From Halosolutus gelatinilyticus (GTDB lineage: Archaea > Halobacteriota > Halobacteria > Halobacteriales > Natrialbaceae), in the NCBI RefSeq assembly GCF_023028105.1, contig NZ_CP095491.1:1612001-1676000 (forward strand): 64,000 bases of DNA, read 5' to 3'. The number at the start of each line of letters is the position of its first letter. Within the stretch, counting starts at the first letter, position 1. A program made the position numbers and the translations under genes. This document shows, piece after piece, positions 1 to 9,373 of the stretch. Below the pieces are notes generated by a model, which was not told the DNA's origin, made no database searches, and saw only the letters and a program-made list of their open reading frames with translations.

Positions 1-2
1 AC

Positions 3-293
3 TGCGAGTACTATCCGATCGAATTCGACGAGCCACTCGAGGTCGCCAGTTGCGTGGGCAACGTCTCGTGGCTGAACAGCGAGGAGCAAAGCTCCTCGAG
101 CAGTCGGACGCAGTCCGACGACGACGATCGCTTCGCGCACACGCACGCGGTCCTCTCCGACGACGCGGGCACGACATACGCGGGCCACCTGAACGAGGCG
201 ACGGTTTGGGCGGGCGAGGTGTACATGCGGGTCTTCGAGGAGGGCCTGGAACGCGAGTACGACGAGACCACCGAACTCGACCTCTGGCTCTGA
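3..293 (+). CDS. PPC (DUF296) domain protein, 3' part only
   Basis: The reading frame is open from the window edge and ends with TGA at 291-293, so the N-terminus lies upstream. The visible 96 residues contain the second half of a PPC/DUF296 fold: a SCVGNVSWLN strand, then HTHAVLSDD and a glycine-histidine turn (YAGHLNEATVW), then AGEVYMRVFEE, ending in LDLWL. The family has a bacterial/archaeal trimeric fold found alone or fused to AT-hooks; its precise role in haloarchaea is not known. An acidic, serine-rich loop (SEEQSSSSSRTQSDDDD) is inserted before the histidine motif. Stop and the next ATG are separated by one base, so it is probably co-transcribed with polC. Confidence 0.8.
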   Translation, partial: CEYYPIEFDEPLEVASCVGNVSWLNSEEQSSSSSRTQSDDDDRFAHTHAVLSDDAGTTYAGHLNEATVWAGEVYMRVFEEGLEREYDETTELDLWL

Positions 294-294
294 C

Positions 295-3200
295 ATGCGC
301 GAGGCAGACCGGCGGTACTTCGAACGCCTCGAATCCCAACTCGACGAGGCGTTCGACGTCGCCGAACGCGCGAAGGAGGGCAGCGCGGATCCGAAACCCG
401 AGGTCGAGATTCCCGTCGCCAAGGACATGGCCGATCGGGTCGAGAACATCCTCGGGATCGAGGGGGTCGCCGAGCGCGTCCGCGAATTGGAAGGAGAAAT
501 GTCCCGCGAGGAGGCCGCCCTCGAACTCGCGAAGGACTTCGCCGAGGGTCGGGTCGGCGACTACGAGACGAAAGCCGGCAAGGTCGAAGGCGCCGTTCGA
601 ACCGCGGTCGCCCTGCTGACCGAGGGCGTCGTCGCCGCGCCGATCGAGGGGATCGACAAGGTCGAGATCGTAGAAAACGACGACGGAACGGAGTTCGTCA
701 ACGTCTACTACGCCGGACCGATCCGTTCCGCGGGCGGGACCGCGCAGGCGCTGTCCGTGCTGGTCGCGGACTACACCCGCGCGCTCGTCGGCATCGAGCA
801 GTACGACGCCCGCCAGGAGGAGATCGAACGCTACGCCGAGGAGGTCGCCCTCTACGACAAGGAGACCGGCCTGCAGTACACGCCCAAGGACAAGGAGACG
901 AAGTTCATCGCCAAGCACATGCCGATCATGCTGGACGGCGAGGCGACGGGCGACGAGGAGGTCTCCGGCTTCCGCGACTTAGAACGGGTCGACACCAACA
1001 GCGCCCGCGGCGGGATGTGTCTCGTCATGGCCGAGGGGATCGCGCTCAAGGCGCCGAAGATCCAGCGCTACACTCGGAACTTAGACGAGATCGACTGGCC
1101 GTGGCTCCAGGATCTCATCGACGGCACCTACTACGACGACGCGGAAGACGACGCGGAGTCCGGCGACGACGCCGACGAGGACGAAGCGCCCGCCGAAACG
1201 GACGGGGAGGCCGAAGACGACGCGGAGTCGGCCGTCGAGTCCGAGGGGCCGCCGCGCGTCGGCGAATCGAAGAAATTCCTCCGGGACCTGATCGCCGGTC
1301 GGCCGGTCTTCTCGCATCCCTGCGCGGAGGGCGGCTTCCGTCTGCGCTACGGCCGGGCGCGCAACCACGGCTTCGCGACCGCGGGGGTCCATCCCGCCGC
1401 GATGCACCTGGTCGATGACTTCCTCGCGACGGGTACCCAGATCAAGACCGAGCGACCGGGGAAAGCGGCCGGCGTCGTCCCCGTCGACTCGATCGAGGGG
1501 CCGACCGTCAAACTCGCCAACGGCGACGTCCGGCGGATCGACGACCCCGAGAACGCCGTAGAGATCAGAAACGGCGTCGAGAAGATCTTGGACCTCGGCG
1601 AGTACCTCGTCAACTACGGCGAGTTCGTCGAGAACAACCACCCGCTCGCGCCCGCTTCCTACACCTACGAGTGGTGGGTCCAGGACCTCGACGCGGCCGG
1701 CGCGGACGTCCAGGCGCTCGAGGACGATCCGCACGTCAACCTCGAGTTTCCGCCCGCCGATCGCGCCCTCGAATGGGCCCGCGAGTACGACGCGCCCTTA
1801 CACCCCGAGTACACCTACCTCTGGCACGACATCTCCGTCGAGGCCTTCTGCGACCTCGCGGCGACCGTCGCCGACGGACGGATCGAGGACGGGGTCGACG
1901 GCGAGGGCACGACGCTCGTGCTCGACTACGCCGACGCCACCCGCGAGGCGCTCGAGGCGATCGTCATCGAACACCGCCAGCGCGAGGGCGAGGGCCGCAT
2001 CGAGATCGACGACTGGGGACCGTTCGTGCGATCGCTCGGCTGCGAGATCCGTCGGACCGCGACCGACGGCGCGCGGGCCGAGGTCGACGCCGAGGGCGAG
2101 GGCCCCGACCCGGGTGCCGGGGCGATCGAACTCGTCCGCACCTGGGCCGACGACGACCTCTCCGAGCGCGCCCGCACCTGGGGACACGAGGACGACGGTG
2201 ATAACGCAATCGAGGCGGTCAACGAGGTCGCCCCGTTTCCGGTCCGCGAGCGCGCCCCCACTCGGATCGGTAACCGGATGGGCCGGCCCGAGAAGTCCGA
2301 ACGCCGGGACCTGAGTCCGCCGGTGCACACGCTGTTCCCGATCGGCGAGGCCGGCGGCGCCCAGCGAAATGTCGCCGACGCGGCCAAACACGCCGAGACG
2401 ATGTCGGACACGCCCGGCGTCATCGAGGTGCAGATCGGCCGCCAGCGCTGTGGACGGTGCGGCACGGAGACGTTCAAGAACCGCTGTCCCGACTGCGACC
2501 AGCGGACCGCGCCCGACTACCGCTGTCCCGACTGCGACCAGCGGGTCGAACCCGACGAGGCGGGCCGCGTCGAGTGCGATCGCTGCGAGCGCGAGGCCAC
2601 CTGCGTCGAGATCCGCGAGATCGACGTCCACGAGGAGTACCGAGACGCCCTGGAGGCCGTCGGCGAGCGGGAGAACGCCTTCGAGATCCTCAAAGGCGTA
2701 AAGGGGCTGACTTCGACGACCAAGATCCCCGAACCGATCGAGAAGGGGGTCTTACGCGCGAAACACGACGTGAGCGCGTTCAAGGACGGCACCGTTCGGT
2801 ACGACATGACCGACCTTCCCGTGACGGCCGTCCGGGCGAGCGAACTGGACGTCGACGTCGGTCAATTGCAGGCGCTCGGCTACGATGAGGACGTCCACGG
2901 CGAACCGCTCGCCCACGAGGACCAGCTGGTCGAACTGAAGGTCCAGGATATCGTCCTCTCCGACGGCGCCGCCGAGCACATGATGCAGACGGCGGACTTC
3001 ATCGACGACCTCTTGGAGAGCTACTACGGCCTCGAACCGTTCTACGAGATCGACGATCGGCAGGAACTCGTCGGCGAACTGGTTTTCGGGATGGCACCCC
3101 ACACGAGCGCCGCAACTATCGGGAGAGTGATCGGATTCACGAGCGCGGCGGTCGGATACGCGCATCCGTACTTTCACGCCGCAAAACGCCGGAATTGCGA

Positions 3201-3942
3201 CGGTGACGAGGATTGCGTGATGCTCCTTCTCGACGGCCTATTGAACTTTAGCATCAAATTCTTGCCAGATAAACGAGGGGGAAAAATGGACGCGCCCTTG
3301 GTCATGTCCTCCCGGATCGACCCGTCCGAGATCGACGACGAGGCCCACAACATGGACATCGTCTCGCGGTACCCCCGCGAGTTCTACCTCGCTACTCGCG
3401 AGATGGCCGATCCCGGGGAAGTGGACGTCCGGATCGCCGAGGACACCCTCGGCACCGACGACGAATACACCGGCTTCGAGCACACCCACGACACGACGGA
3501 CATCGCGATGGGTCCCGACCTCTCGGCGTACAAGACCCTCGGCTCGATGATGGACAAGATGGACGCGCAACTCGAACTCTCGCGGAAACTCGCGGCGGTC
3601 GACGAGACCGACGTCGCCGAGCGGGTGATCGAGTACCACTTCTTGCCGGACCTGATCGGCAATCTCCGGGCGTTCTCGCGCCAGGAAACCCGGTGTCTCG
3701 ACTGCGGCGAGAAGTTCCGTCGGATGCCGCTGACCGAAACCTGCCGGGAGTGCGGCGGTCGGGTCAACCTCACCGTCCACAAGGGATCGGTGAACAAGTA
3801 CATGCAGACGGCGATCCAGGTCGCCGAGGAGTACGACTGTCGCTCCTACACGAAACAGCGGTTAGAGGTCCTGGAGCGATCGCTCGAGAGCATCTTCGAA
3901 AACGACAAAAACAAGCAATCGGGCATCGAGGACTTCATGTGA
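295..3942 (+). CDS. polC: DNA polymerase D large subunit DP2
   Basis: 1215-aa catalytic large subunit of the archaeal replicative D-family polymerase; it partners with the DP1 exonuclease subunit. The N-terminal region contains the YYAGPIRSAGGTAQALSVL segment typical of DP2. A haloarchaeal acidic insert (Asp/Glu/Ala rich) lies near residues 278-320. Zinc-binding cysteine clusters are at about residues 720-772 and near the C-terminus (CLDCGEKF, CRECGG). The catalytic motif RRNCDGDED spans about 965-973. No intein is present although N967/C968 is the position where PolII inteins sit in other archaea; the codons around this site are unusually AT-rich (3085-3300). The gene follows the PPC gene by one base. 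Confidence 0.97.
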   Translation: MREADRRYFERLESQLDEAFDVAERAKEGSADPKPEVEIPVAKDMADRVENILGIEGVAERVRELEGEMSREEAALELAKDFAEGRVGDYETKAGKVEGAVRTAVALLTEGVVAAPIEGIDKVEIVENDDGTEFVNVYYAGPIRSAGGTAQALSVLVADYTRALVGIEQYDARQEEIERYAEEVALYDKETGLQYTPKDKETKFIAKHMPIMLDGEATGDEEVSGFRDLERVDTNSARGGMCLVMAEGIALKAPKIQRYTRNLDEIDWPWLQDLIDGTYYDDAEDDAESGDDADEDEAPAETDGEAEDDAESAVESEGPPRVGESKKFLRDLIAGRPVFSHPCAEGGFRLRYGRARNHGFATAGVHPAAMHLVDDFLATGTQIKTERPGKAAGVVPVDSIEGPTVKLANGDVRRIDDPENAVEIRNGVEKILDLGEYLVNYGEFVENNHPLAPASYTYEWWVQDLDAAGADVQALEDDPHVNLEFPPADRALEWAREYDAPLHPEYTYLWHDISVEAFCDLAATVADGRIEDGVDGEGTTLVLDYADATREALEAIVIEHRQREGEGRIEIDDWGPFVRSLGCEIRRTATDGARAEVDAEGEGPDPGAGAIELVRTWADDDLSERARTWGHEDDGDNAIEAVNEVAPFPVRERAPTRIGNRMGRPEKSERRDLSPPVHTLFPIGEAGGAQRNVADAAKHAETMSDTPGVIEVQIGRQRCGRCGTETFKNRCPDCDQRTAPDYRCPDCDQRVEPDEAGRVECDRCEREATCVEIREIDVHEEYRDALEAVGERENAFEILKGVKGLTSTTKIPEPIEKGVLRAKHDVSAFKDGTVRYDMTDLPVTAVRASELDVDVGQLQALGYDEDVHGEPLAHEDQLVELKVQDIVLSDGAAEHMMQTADFIDDLLESYYGLEPFYEIDDRQELVGELVFGMAPHTSAATIGRVIGFTSAAVGYAHPYFHAAKRRNCDGDEDCVMLLLDGLLNFSIKFLPDKRGGKMDAPLVMSSRIDPSEIDDEAHNMDIVSRYPREFYLATREMADPGEVDVRIAEDTLGTDDEYTGFEHTHDTTDIAMGPDLSAYKTLGSMMDKMDAQLELSRKLAAVDETDVAERVIEYHFLPDLIGNLRAFSRQETRCLDCGEKFRRMPLTETCRECGGRVNLTVHKGSVNKYMQTAIQVAEEYDCRSYTKQRLEVLERSLESIFENDKNKQSGIEDFM

Positions 3943-4108
3943 TCGCCATCGACGAGCAATCGGCGTCGCCTTCGCGGGATCGGGGGCTGCTCGCCGCCGA
4001 CCGTATTGATCCATTACTCGGTTCGAGCGACGTCGCGATCGCTACTCTCTCGGACTGGGGGTCCTCCCTCCTGACCGCCGATTCTATTTCTCAACGACTC
4101 GGGAACCG

Positions 4109-4116
4109 TTATAATT
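4109..4116 (+). promoter_or_regulatory. box A (TATA) of the signal peptidase gene
   Basis: GTTATAAT lies 23-30 bases before the ATG at 4139 in otherwise GC-rich DNA. The spacing fits an archaeal TATA box for a leaderless or nearly leaderless transcript and supports 4139 over the alternative upstream ATG at 4121, which would fall within the promoter-to-start interval. Confidence 0.55.
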
Positions 4117-4138
4117 CGCGGTGGAGAACGATCCTACG

Positions 4139-4930
4139 ATGACGGATTCCGATTCGCCGGCGTCGAGCGACGACGATACGAGCGACGGCGTTTCTACCGG
4201 CGATGCCCCAGTAACGATCGAAGACGACGGTATCGGTCGGTGGCTGTTACGGTCCGACGACGACACCGCGGTCCTGATGCGGGACGTGGTCTCGATCGCG
4301 GCGGTCGTCGCCGTCGTCGGCCTCCTTCTGTTCGCCGTGAGCGGCGTCTGGCCGCCGTTCGTTGCCGTCGAGAGCCCGAGCATGGAACCGAATATGAACA
4401 CGGGTGACCTGGTTTTCGTCGTCGATCAGCATCGATTCGAGGGGGCCGGGACGGTCGCCGACACCGGCGTCGTGACGAAGTCCAGTGCTGCCGACAGCAG
4501 TGATGGTCGGTTCGGCGGCACCGGCGACGTGATCGTCTTTGCCCCCGGTGGCGATCGGACTGCGACGCCGATCATCCATCGGGCGCACTTCTGGGTCGAC
4601 GACGGCGAAAACTGGGTCGACACCAAGGCGAACCAGGAGTACCTCGGCGGGAACGTCGACTGCGACGACGTGACCTACTGCCCGGCGCCACACGCCGGTT
4701 TCATCACCAAGGGCGATGCGAACCTCAGGTACGATCAGGCCGGCGGCGGTGCGCGCACGACCGTCGTCGCCCCCGGGTGGATCACCGGGAAGGCGCTGTT
4801 CAGAATCCCGTGGCTCGGATACGTTCGGCTCGCGGTGGACTCGGTTCTCGTCTCCGTCCCCGTCCTTACGGGACTCACGGTCGCCGGTGCTTCGATCGGG
4901 ATCCGCTCCAGTTTCGGACGGCGGTTCTAA
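4139..4930 (+). CDS. Sec11-type signal peptidase I (S26B)
   Basis: 263 aa. After an acidic N-terminal tail there is a membrane segment at about 49-70, followed at once by the catalytic serine motif SPSMEPNM (Ser81). IIHRAHF supplies the His (H147) that replaces the bacterial Lys general base in archaeal/ER enzymes, and KGDANLRYD (D193, D199) supplies the conserved Asp region. A second hydrophobic segment lies near the C-terminus (about 230-255). It should cleave Sec signal peptides outside the membrane. The ATG at 4139 is chosen because of the box A just upstream. The gene stands alone; the 195-bp interval after polC contains no other gene. Confidence 0.9.
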   Translation: MTDSDSPASSDDDTSDGVSTGDAPVTIEDDGIGRWLLRSDDDTAVLMRDVVSIAAVVAVVGLLLFAVSGVWPPFVAVESPSMEPNMNTGDLVFVVDQHRFEGAGTVADTGVVTKSSAADSSDGRFGGTGDVIVFAPGGDRTATPIIHRAHFWVDDGENWVDTKANQEYLGGNVDCDDVTYCPAPHAGFITKGDANLRYDQAGGGARTTVVAPGWITGKALFRIPWLGYVRLAVDSVLVSVPVLTGLTVAGASIGIRSSFGRRF

Positions 4931-5151
4931 ACGCCCGAAAACGATCGTCCCGGTGCCAGCGAGCGGGAACGGAGAACGGACGACCCGCACGTCGGCTACC
5001 GCGCGATCAGCAGGCGCTCGGTCCGGTGCCGCCGCTCGCCGGTGGTTGTCTCCGTCGCCGCAAAAAACGCCTCGCGCCGGACCGATCGTCGCGCCGAACG
5101 CCGATCGCGGCGTTCGATGCCGGACGATCCGGCGAGCTTGGAGGGAGCGAG

Positions 5152-6348
5152 CTACATCCCGTCGCCCTCGTCTTCGGTTTCGTTGTCGTCAGTGGCGTTG
5201 TCGTCGGTGGTGTTATCGTCGGCGGTGAGACCGTCGTCTTCAGTGGCGTTATCGTCGGTCTCGTTATCCTCGGTTTCGTTGTCGTCGGTTGTCAGCCCGT
5301 CGTCTTCGGTCCCGTCGGTCGTTTCGACCTCTTCGAGTTCCGATGCGTCGCCGAACATCAGGGTGTCGGCGGTCGCGTTACCGATGTCGATCGACGATGC
5401 GGACACTTCCGAGACGGTTTGGCCGTCCGTCTCGTCTTCGGTGGCGTTATCCTCGGTGTCGAGGCCGTCTCCGCCCTCGGCGCCGTCGCCTTCCTCGACG
5501 GAGTCGACGGTCATCGACGCGACGGTGATCTCGTCGACGTCGAACTGCTCGACCGTGAGTTCCTCGATCTCTTCTGCGCCCGTGGCGTTGCCGGGTTCGC
5601 TGTCACCGGTTTCGTTGTCGTCGGTGGCGAGACCGTCGTCTTCGGTGGCGTTGTCGTCGGTCTCGTTATCCTCGGTGGTCAGGTTGTCGTCCTCGGTAGC
5701 GTTGTCGTCCTCGGTGTCGAGGCCGTCTCCGTCCTCGGTGTCTTCACCGACGGACAGCTCCTCGATCGTCAGCTCCTCGACGTCCATCGTCTCGATGGTG
5801 AGTTCCTGGACGGTAACCTCCGACGCGCCTTCGTCGATCAGGTTCTGCCCGCTCGCGGAGGCGTTGTCTTCGGTTTCGTTATCGTCGGTGGCGTTATCCT
5901 CGGTTGCGTTGCCGTCCATGCCGAGGCCGCCGTCGTCGGTCGCGTTGTCACCGAGATCGAGTTCCTCGACCGAGACGTCTTCGAGTTCGAGCGACTCGAT
6001 CTGAACGTCCGAGATCGTCACCTCTTCGCCGGCGGTCGCGTTGTCTTCGGTCGCCTCGCCGTCAGTGGCGTTGCCGTCTTCGGTGGCGTTGTCAGCCCCG
6101 TCGAGTTCCTGCTGGAGCTGCTCGACGTCCGCGTCGAGAGTCTGCACGTTCAGCTCCTCGATCGTCGCGTTCTCGACTGTCACGTTATCGAGTTCCAGTG
6201 TACCGACCTGTACCCCTTCGAGTGTCGCGCTCGTGTCTCCGGCGTCGTCGTTCGTCGCCGTCGCCGCTCCGGCAAGGGCGGGACCCCCTGCCAGTACGAC
6301 GAACAGCGCAACGAAGGCGACGCCAAGTTTGTGCGGTCGTGAAACCAT
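5152..6348 (-). CDS. secreted, highly acidic pentad-repeat protein rich in N-glycosylation sequons
   Basis: 398 aa, no recognised family. An N-terminal signal peptide (about residues 1-32, hydrophobic LGVAFVALFVVLAGGPALAGAA) is followed by five blocks of roughly 25 residues with a five-residue period, hydrophobic at positions 1 and 3 (for example VTISDVQIESLELED; VTVQELTIETMDVEE; LTVEQFDVDEITVAS). These alternate with linkers built from TEDNATDDNETEDD-like units. I count 24 N-X-S/T sequons. The blocks resemble pentapeptide-repeat or beta-helix coils. Unlike other surface proteins in this window there is no PGF-CTERM or other C-terminal anchor; it ends in an acidic linker. No partner gene is adjacent. 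Confidence 0.75.
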   Translation of the reverse strand: MVSRPHKLGVAFVALFVVLAGGPALAGAATATNDDAGDTSATLEGVQVGTLELDNVTVENATIEELNVQTLDADVEQLQQELDGADNATEDGNATDGEATEDNATAGEEVTISDVQIESLELEDVSVEELDLGDNATDDGGLGMDGNATEDNATDDNETEDNASASGQNLIDEGASEVTVQELTIETMDVEELTIEELSVGEDTEDGDGLDTEDDNATEDDNLTTEDNETDDNATEDDGLATDDNETGDSEPGNATGAEEIEELTVEQFDVDEITVASMTVDSVEEGDGAEGGDGLDTEDNATEDETDGQTVSEVSASSIDIGNATADTLMFGDASELEEVETTDGTEDDGLTTDDNETEDNETDDNATEDDGLTADDNTTDDNATDDNETEDEGDGM

Positions 6349-6901
6349 GCCTCCTCTGCTACACCGAAATGCGGATTAAAGCGAAGTGACTGTTACAAGA
6401 TTGTCTCAGGGAAAACCAGTGTTAGAACAGCTGAAGAGTGCGTAACATTCGGTTCACCCGCCGTCCTCGAGCCGATTCGCGTCCGGCGGTTCGAAACGAT
6501 CGCTACGGTCTTATCCGGATGATTCCGCACTGGAACAACGCTTTCGCTTGCAGTTGTCCGGTGTTCTACCGTCCGCACCGGACGAGTTGAATAATGTATG
6601 AATGGTGCCGCGACGGGCGCACCGGTGAATCTATCAATTTTCCCTTGGAGAAACTGTCACTCGTCCTTGAACGGTACCGAACGGGTGGTGTACTGACATA
6701 TAATCCTGAAATCGTCCGCTCGCTGGAGTGTCTCTCGATCCAACCGAGAACGCCCGCACGAATTCGGTACGCCTCGCGCTGGGCCGTATTCACGGGGTCG
6801 AACGGCGCGTTCCGTCGGTCGCGGCCTCCCTGCCGATCGTCGCCGAACGCAGCGCTGACGACCGTCGCTCGCGCCCGCGGCCCGATGCGTTCGCGGTCCG
6901 A
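6349..6901. other. intergenic, no gene seen
   Basis: About 550 bases between the start of the acidic secreted protein and the end of the hydrolase gene. The part next to 6348 has an AT-rich stretch (GGATTAAAGCG, about 6371-6381) that may be the box A for the leftward gene. Short open frames here are arginine/serine-rich and lack haloarchaeal protein composition, so none is called. Confidence 0.4.
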
Positions 6902-7810
6902 TCAGTCGCTCGTTTCGCCGAGACCCGGAATTTCGCCGTTCGGATAGCTGGGCGTCGAGACGCGCCGACTCTCCGGCAACCAGTCCCGGAGTCGCTCGTT
7001 GAACCGCCGCGGTCGCTCCCGCGGCGCCCAGTGTCCGCAGGCGTCGAGCAGTTCGAGTTGAGCGTCCGGAATCCGTCGCGCCGCCCGGATCGACCACTCG
7101 ACCGGAACGAGCGGATCCCGTCTGCCGTGAACGAGCGCCGTCGGCACCGCGAGGGAGTCGAGATCGTCGACGAAGTTGGTCGCGGCCCGACCGCTGAACG
7201 AGAGTTCGTTGCGCTGAAACGCCGTGAACGCCCGAAGCGAGCCCGGGGTTGCGAGCTTCTCTCTGACGTCGTCGACGAACTCGACAGAGAGGTCGGTCGC
7301 GTCGGCGACGAGGCCCTCCAGGACGAGCCGAACGGTTCGATTCGACGCGCTACACGCGATCTTCCCGTACTCGGCGGCGCCGGGCACCTGCGTGAGGTGT
7401 TTCCAGGGGAGGGCCGCCGGGAGTCGCCCGCCCAATCCGTAGCTGTTGACGAGCACGAGCCGATCGACGCGATCGGGATTGGCGAGCGCGTAGCCGAGGG
7501 CTGCGCCGCCACCCATGGAGATTCCGACGAGCGAGACGCGATCGAACGGAAGCGCGGCCAGAAACCCGTCGAGGACGTCGACGTAGGCGTCGATCGTGTG
7601 CTCGATCGGGCCGGTGCTCTCGCCGTACCCGGGCCAGTCGGGCGCGTAGACTCGGTACTCGTCCGCGAGAGCATCGACGGTGTGTCGCCACGACACCGTC
7701 GCGTCGTCGACGCCCGCGCCGTGGAGCAGGACGATCGGCGGACCGGCCGTCCCGGCCCGTCGATACGCGATCCGACAGTTTCCGACGGTGGCGACGCCGG
7801 TCCCCGTCAC
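6902..7810 (-). CDS. alpha/beta-fold hydrolase
   Basis: 302 aa from a GTG start at 7810. The frame is open to an ATG at 7990, but that extra part is Arg/Ser-rich and does not look like protein. The fold is clear: oxyanion-hole region LLHGAG (about 28-33), APDWPGYGEST strand-turn, nucleophile elbow GISMGGG with Ser98, the acid in RRDPLVP and the catalytic His in CGHWAPRERP near the C-terminus. The substrate cannot be read from the sequence; esterases, C-C hydrolases and haloperoxidase-like enzymes share this pattern. It stands alone, with about 640 bases of non-coding sequence upstream. Confidence 0.82.
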   Translation of the reverse strand: MTGTGVATVGNCRIAYRRAGTAGPPIVLLHGAGVDDATVSWRHTVDALADEYRVYAPDWPGYGESTGPIEHTIDAYVDVLDGFLAALPFDRVSLVGISMGGGAALGYALANPDRVDRLVLVNSYGLGGRLPAALPWKHLTQVPGAAEYGKIACSASNRTVRLVLEGLVADATDLSVEFVDDVREKLATPGSLRAFTAFQRNELSFSGRAATNFVDDLDSLAVPTALVHGRRDPLVPVEWSIRAARRIPDAQLELLDACGHWAPRERPRRFNERLRDWLPESRRVSTPSYPNGEIPGLGETSD

Positions 7811-8452
7811 GATCGCGCACCGCGCGTGAGAACGGATACGGCGACGGGATCGAACCCCGAAATCCCGTCGCGAGCTACCCCGGAACGCCGACGGGGAGGA
7901 CGAAGCCGGCGTCCGATCGGATCGCCGCGTTCGGATCGAGAGTCGGCGGTATCGACTGTCACGCTTCGCCTCTCGGGAGAGGTGGAGCATAGCCCTTTCG
8001 ACTAGATCTGCGACTGCGAACCGCTGTATGCGTGATCGAATCCGATCGTGCCGGCCCGCCTCGGCTGCTCTTTCCGCTTCGATCGGCCCCTCGAGACCTC
8101 ACAATCCGTCAGCGAACCGATTTCGCTGGGGTTCAGTATAGCACAAAACAGTTTATCACCCCAAACATCGCTCTCGATAGGGTACGAGGCGACGGTCTCC
8201 CGCGCCGTCGCTCCGTCGTCGGTCTCCGTTACGGGCGGCCTCGTCAATAGATCGGGAACGCGGATCTTCCAGTACGGGGCGCGAGAACCCATCGTCCGAA
8301 CGATCGGGGTGGCGATCGATCGAATACGGTCCGATCACTCGGAGGACTTCTTCGCCGTCGATCCTATCACGGCCAGCACTGATCCGCTTCGATCGGATCC
8401 GCCACTCGGTCGAACCGAGCGACTGTAGTACCGGTCGTCCGAAGAGTCGACC
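7811..8452. other. intergenic, no gene seen
   Basis: About 640 bases between divergent genes. It contains an AT-rich patch at about 8131-8165 (CAAAACAGTTTATCACC) but no ORF with acidic haloarchaeal composition, and no tRNA or clear repeat. Promoters for both flanking genes should lie here. Confidence 0.4.
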
Positions 8453-9373
8453 ATGGATATCGTCGTCTTCGGCGCCGGCAGCCTCGGCAGTCTCGTCGGC
8501 GGGCTCCTCGCGCGCGAACACGACGTCACGCTCGTCGGACGCGAGGACCACGTTCGGGCCGTTCGAGCGGATGGCCTGCGAATCGAGGGCGTCCGCGGAC
8601 GGATCGACCGAGACGGCCCCGAGCGCGTCAACCTTCGGGCGATCGGAGACGGCACGCACCTCGACACCGAGTTGGTGGTCGTGACCGTCAAGGCGTTCGA
8701 TGCTGCGGCGGCCGCCCGAACGCTCGCCACCGGGACGTTTGAGGCGGTCCTTTCCCTGCAAAATGGGATGGGAAACGAGGAAACGCTCGCATCCCGCCTC
8801 GACTGTCCGGTTCTCGCCGGGACCGCCTCGTACGGCGCGATCCTCCGCGAACCCGGCGTCGTCGAGCGGACGGGCGTCGGCGAGATTGTCCTCGGGCCGC
8901 GAGAGGGCGGCCGATCGTCGCTCGCCGATCGAGTCGGCGAGGCCTTCGCCGGCGCCGGGCTCGAGACGGTTGTCGCCGACGACATGCCGCTGCGGCTGTG
9001 GGAAAAACTCGCGGTGAACGCCGGCATCAACGCCGTGACGGCCCTGACGCGAATTCGGAACGGGGCCGTCCTCGAAGCCGACGCGAACGAACTCGCCCGA
9101 TCGGCGACCCGTGAGACGGCGCGGGTCGCCCGCGCGACCGGCGTAACGCTCTCGAACCGCCGGGCGCTCGCCGCGATGGAAGACGTGGCCGCCGCGACGG
9201 CGGCCAACGAGTCGTCGATGCTTCAGGACGTCCGCGCGGAGCGACGAACCGAGGTCGACGCGATCAACGGCTACGTCGTCGACCGCGCGTCGGCGCGCGG
9301 CCTGGCGGTGCCGACGAATCGGACGCTGTCGATGCTGCTGCGGGCCTGGGAACGGGAGCGCGGACTCCGGTAA
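8453..9373 (+). CDS. panE: 2-dehydropantoate 2-reductase (ketopantoate reductase)
   Basis: 306 aa, normal length for the family. The N-terminal Rossmann motif is GAGSLGSLVGG (about 7-17). The middle has the LSLQNGMGNEE segment, and the C-terminal helical domain has WEKLAVNAGINAVTAL with the conserved lysine and asparagine, then a VDAINGYVV segment. The enzyme would reduce ketopantoate to pantoate with NAD(P)H; archaea use this route for coenzyme A synthesis with pantoate kinase and phosphopantothenate synthetase, neither of which is in the window. Related 2-hydroxyacid dehydrogenases of the ApbA/PanE superfamily remain possible. Confidence 0.85.
   Translation: MDIVVFGAGSLGSLVGGLLAREHDVTLVGREDHVRAVRADGLRIEGVRGRIDRDGPERVNLRAIGDGTHLDTELVVVTVKAFDAAAAARTLATGTFEAVLSLQNGMGNEETLASRLDCPVLAGTASYGAILREPGVVERTGVGEIVLGPREGGRSSLADRVGEAFAGAGLETVVADDMPLRLWEKLAVNAGINAVTALTRIRNGAVLEADANELARSATRETARVARATGVTLSNRRALAAMEDVAAATAANESSMLQDVRAERRTEVDAINGYVVDRASARGLAVPTNRTLSMLLRAWERERGLR

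Noticed and set aside
3193-3198. A present intein in polC.
   Set aside because: The active-site motif runs straight through RRNCDGDED with no insert and total length 1215 aa; only a codon patch remains.
5152-6348. Repeated DNA in this gene as a CRISPR array.
   Set aside because: Repeats are irregular, in frame, and code for acidic Asn/Thr/Asp linkers; no constant repeat with unique spacers.
7811-7990. N-terminal extension of the alpha/beta hydrolase to ATG 7990.
   Set aside because: Residues are Arg/Ser-rich with no acidic character; the GTG at 7810 leads directly into the fold.
8121-8135. 15-base match TTTCGCTGGGGTTCA between 8121-8135 and the htpX promoter at 51804-51818.
   Set aside because: A single 15-mer is expected by chance in a window of this size, and one copy is not in front of a gene.
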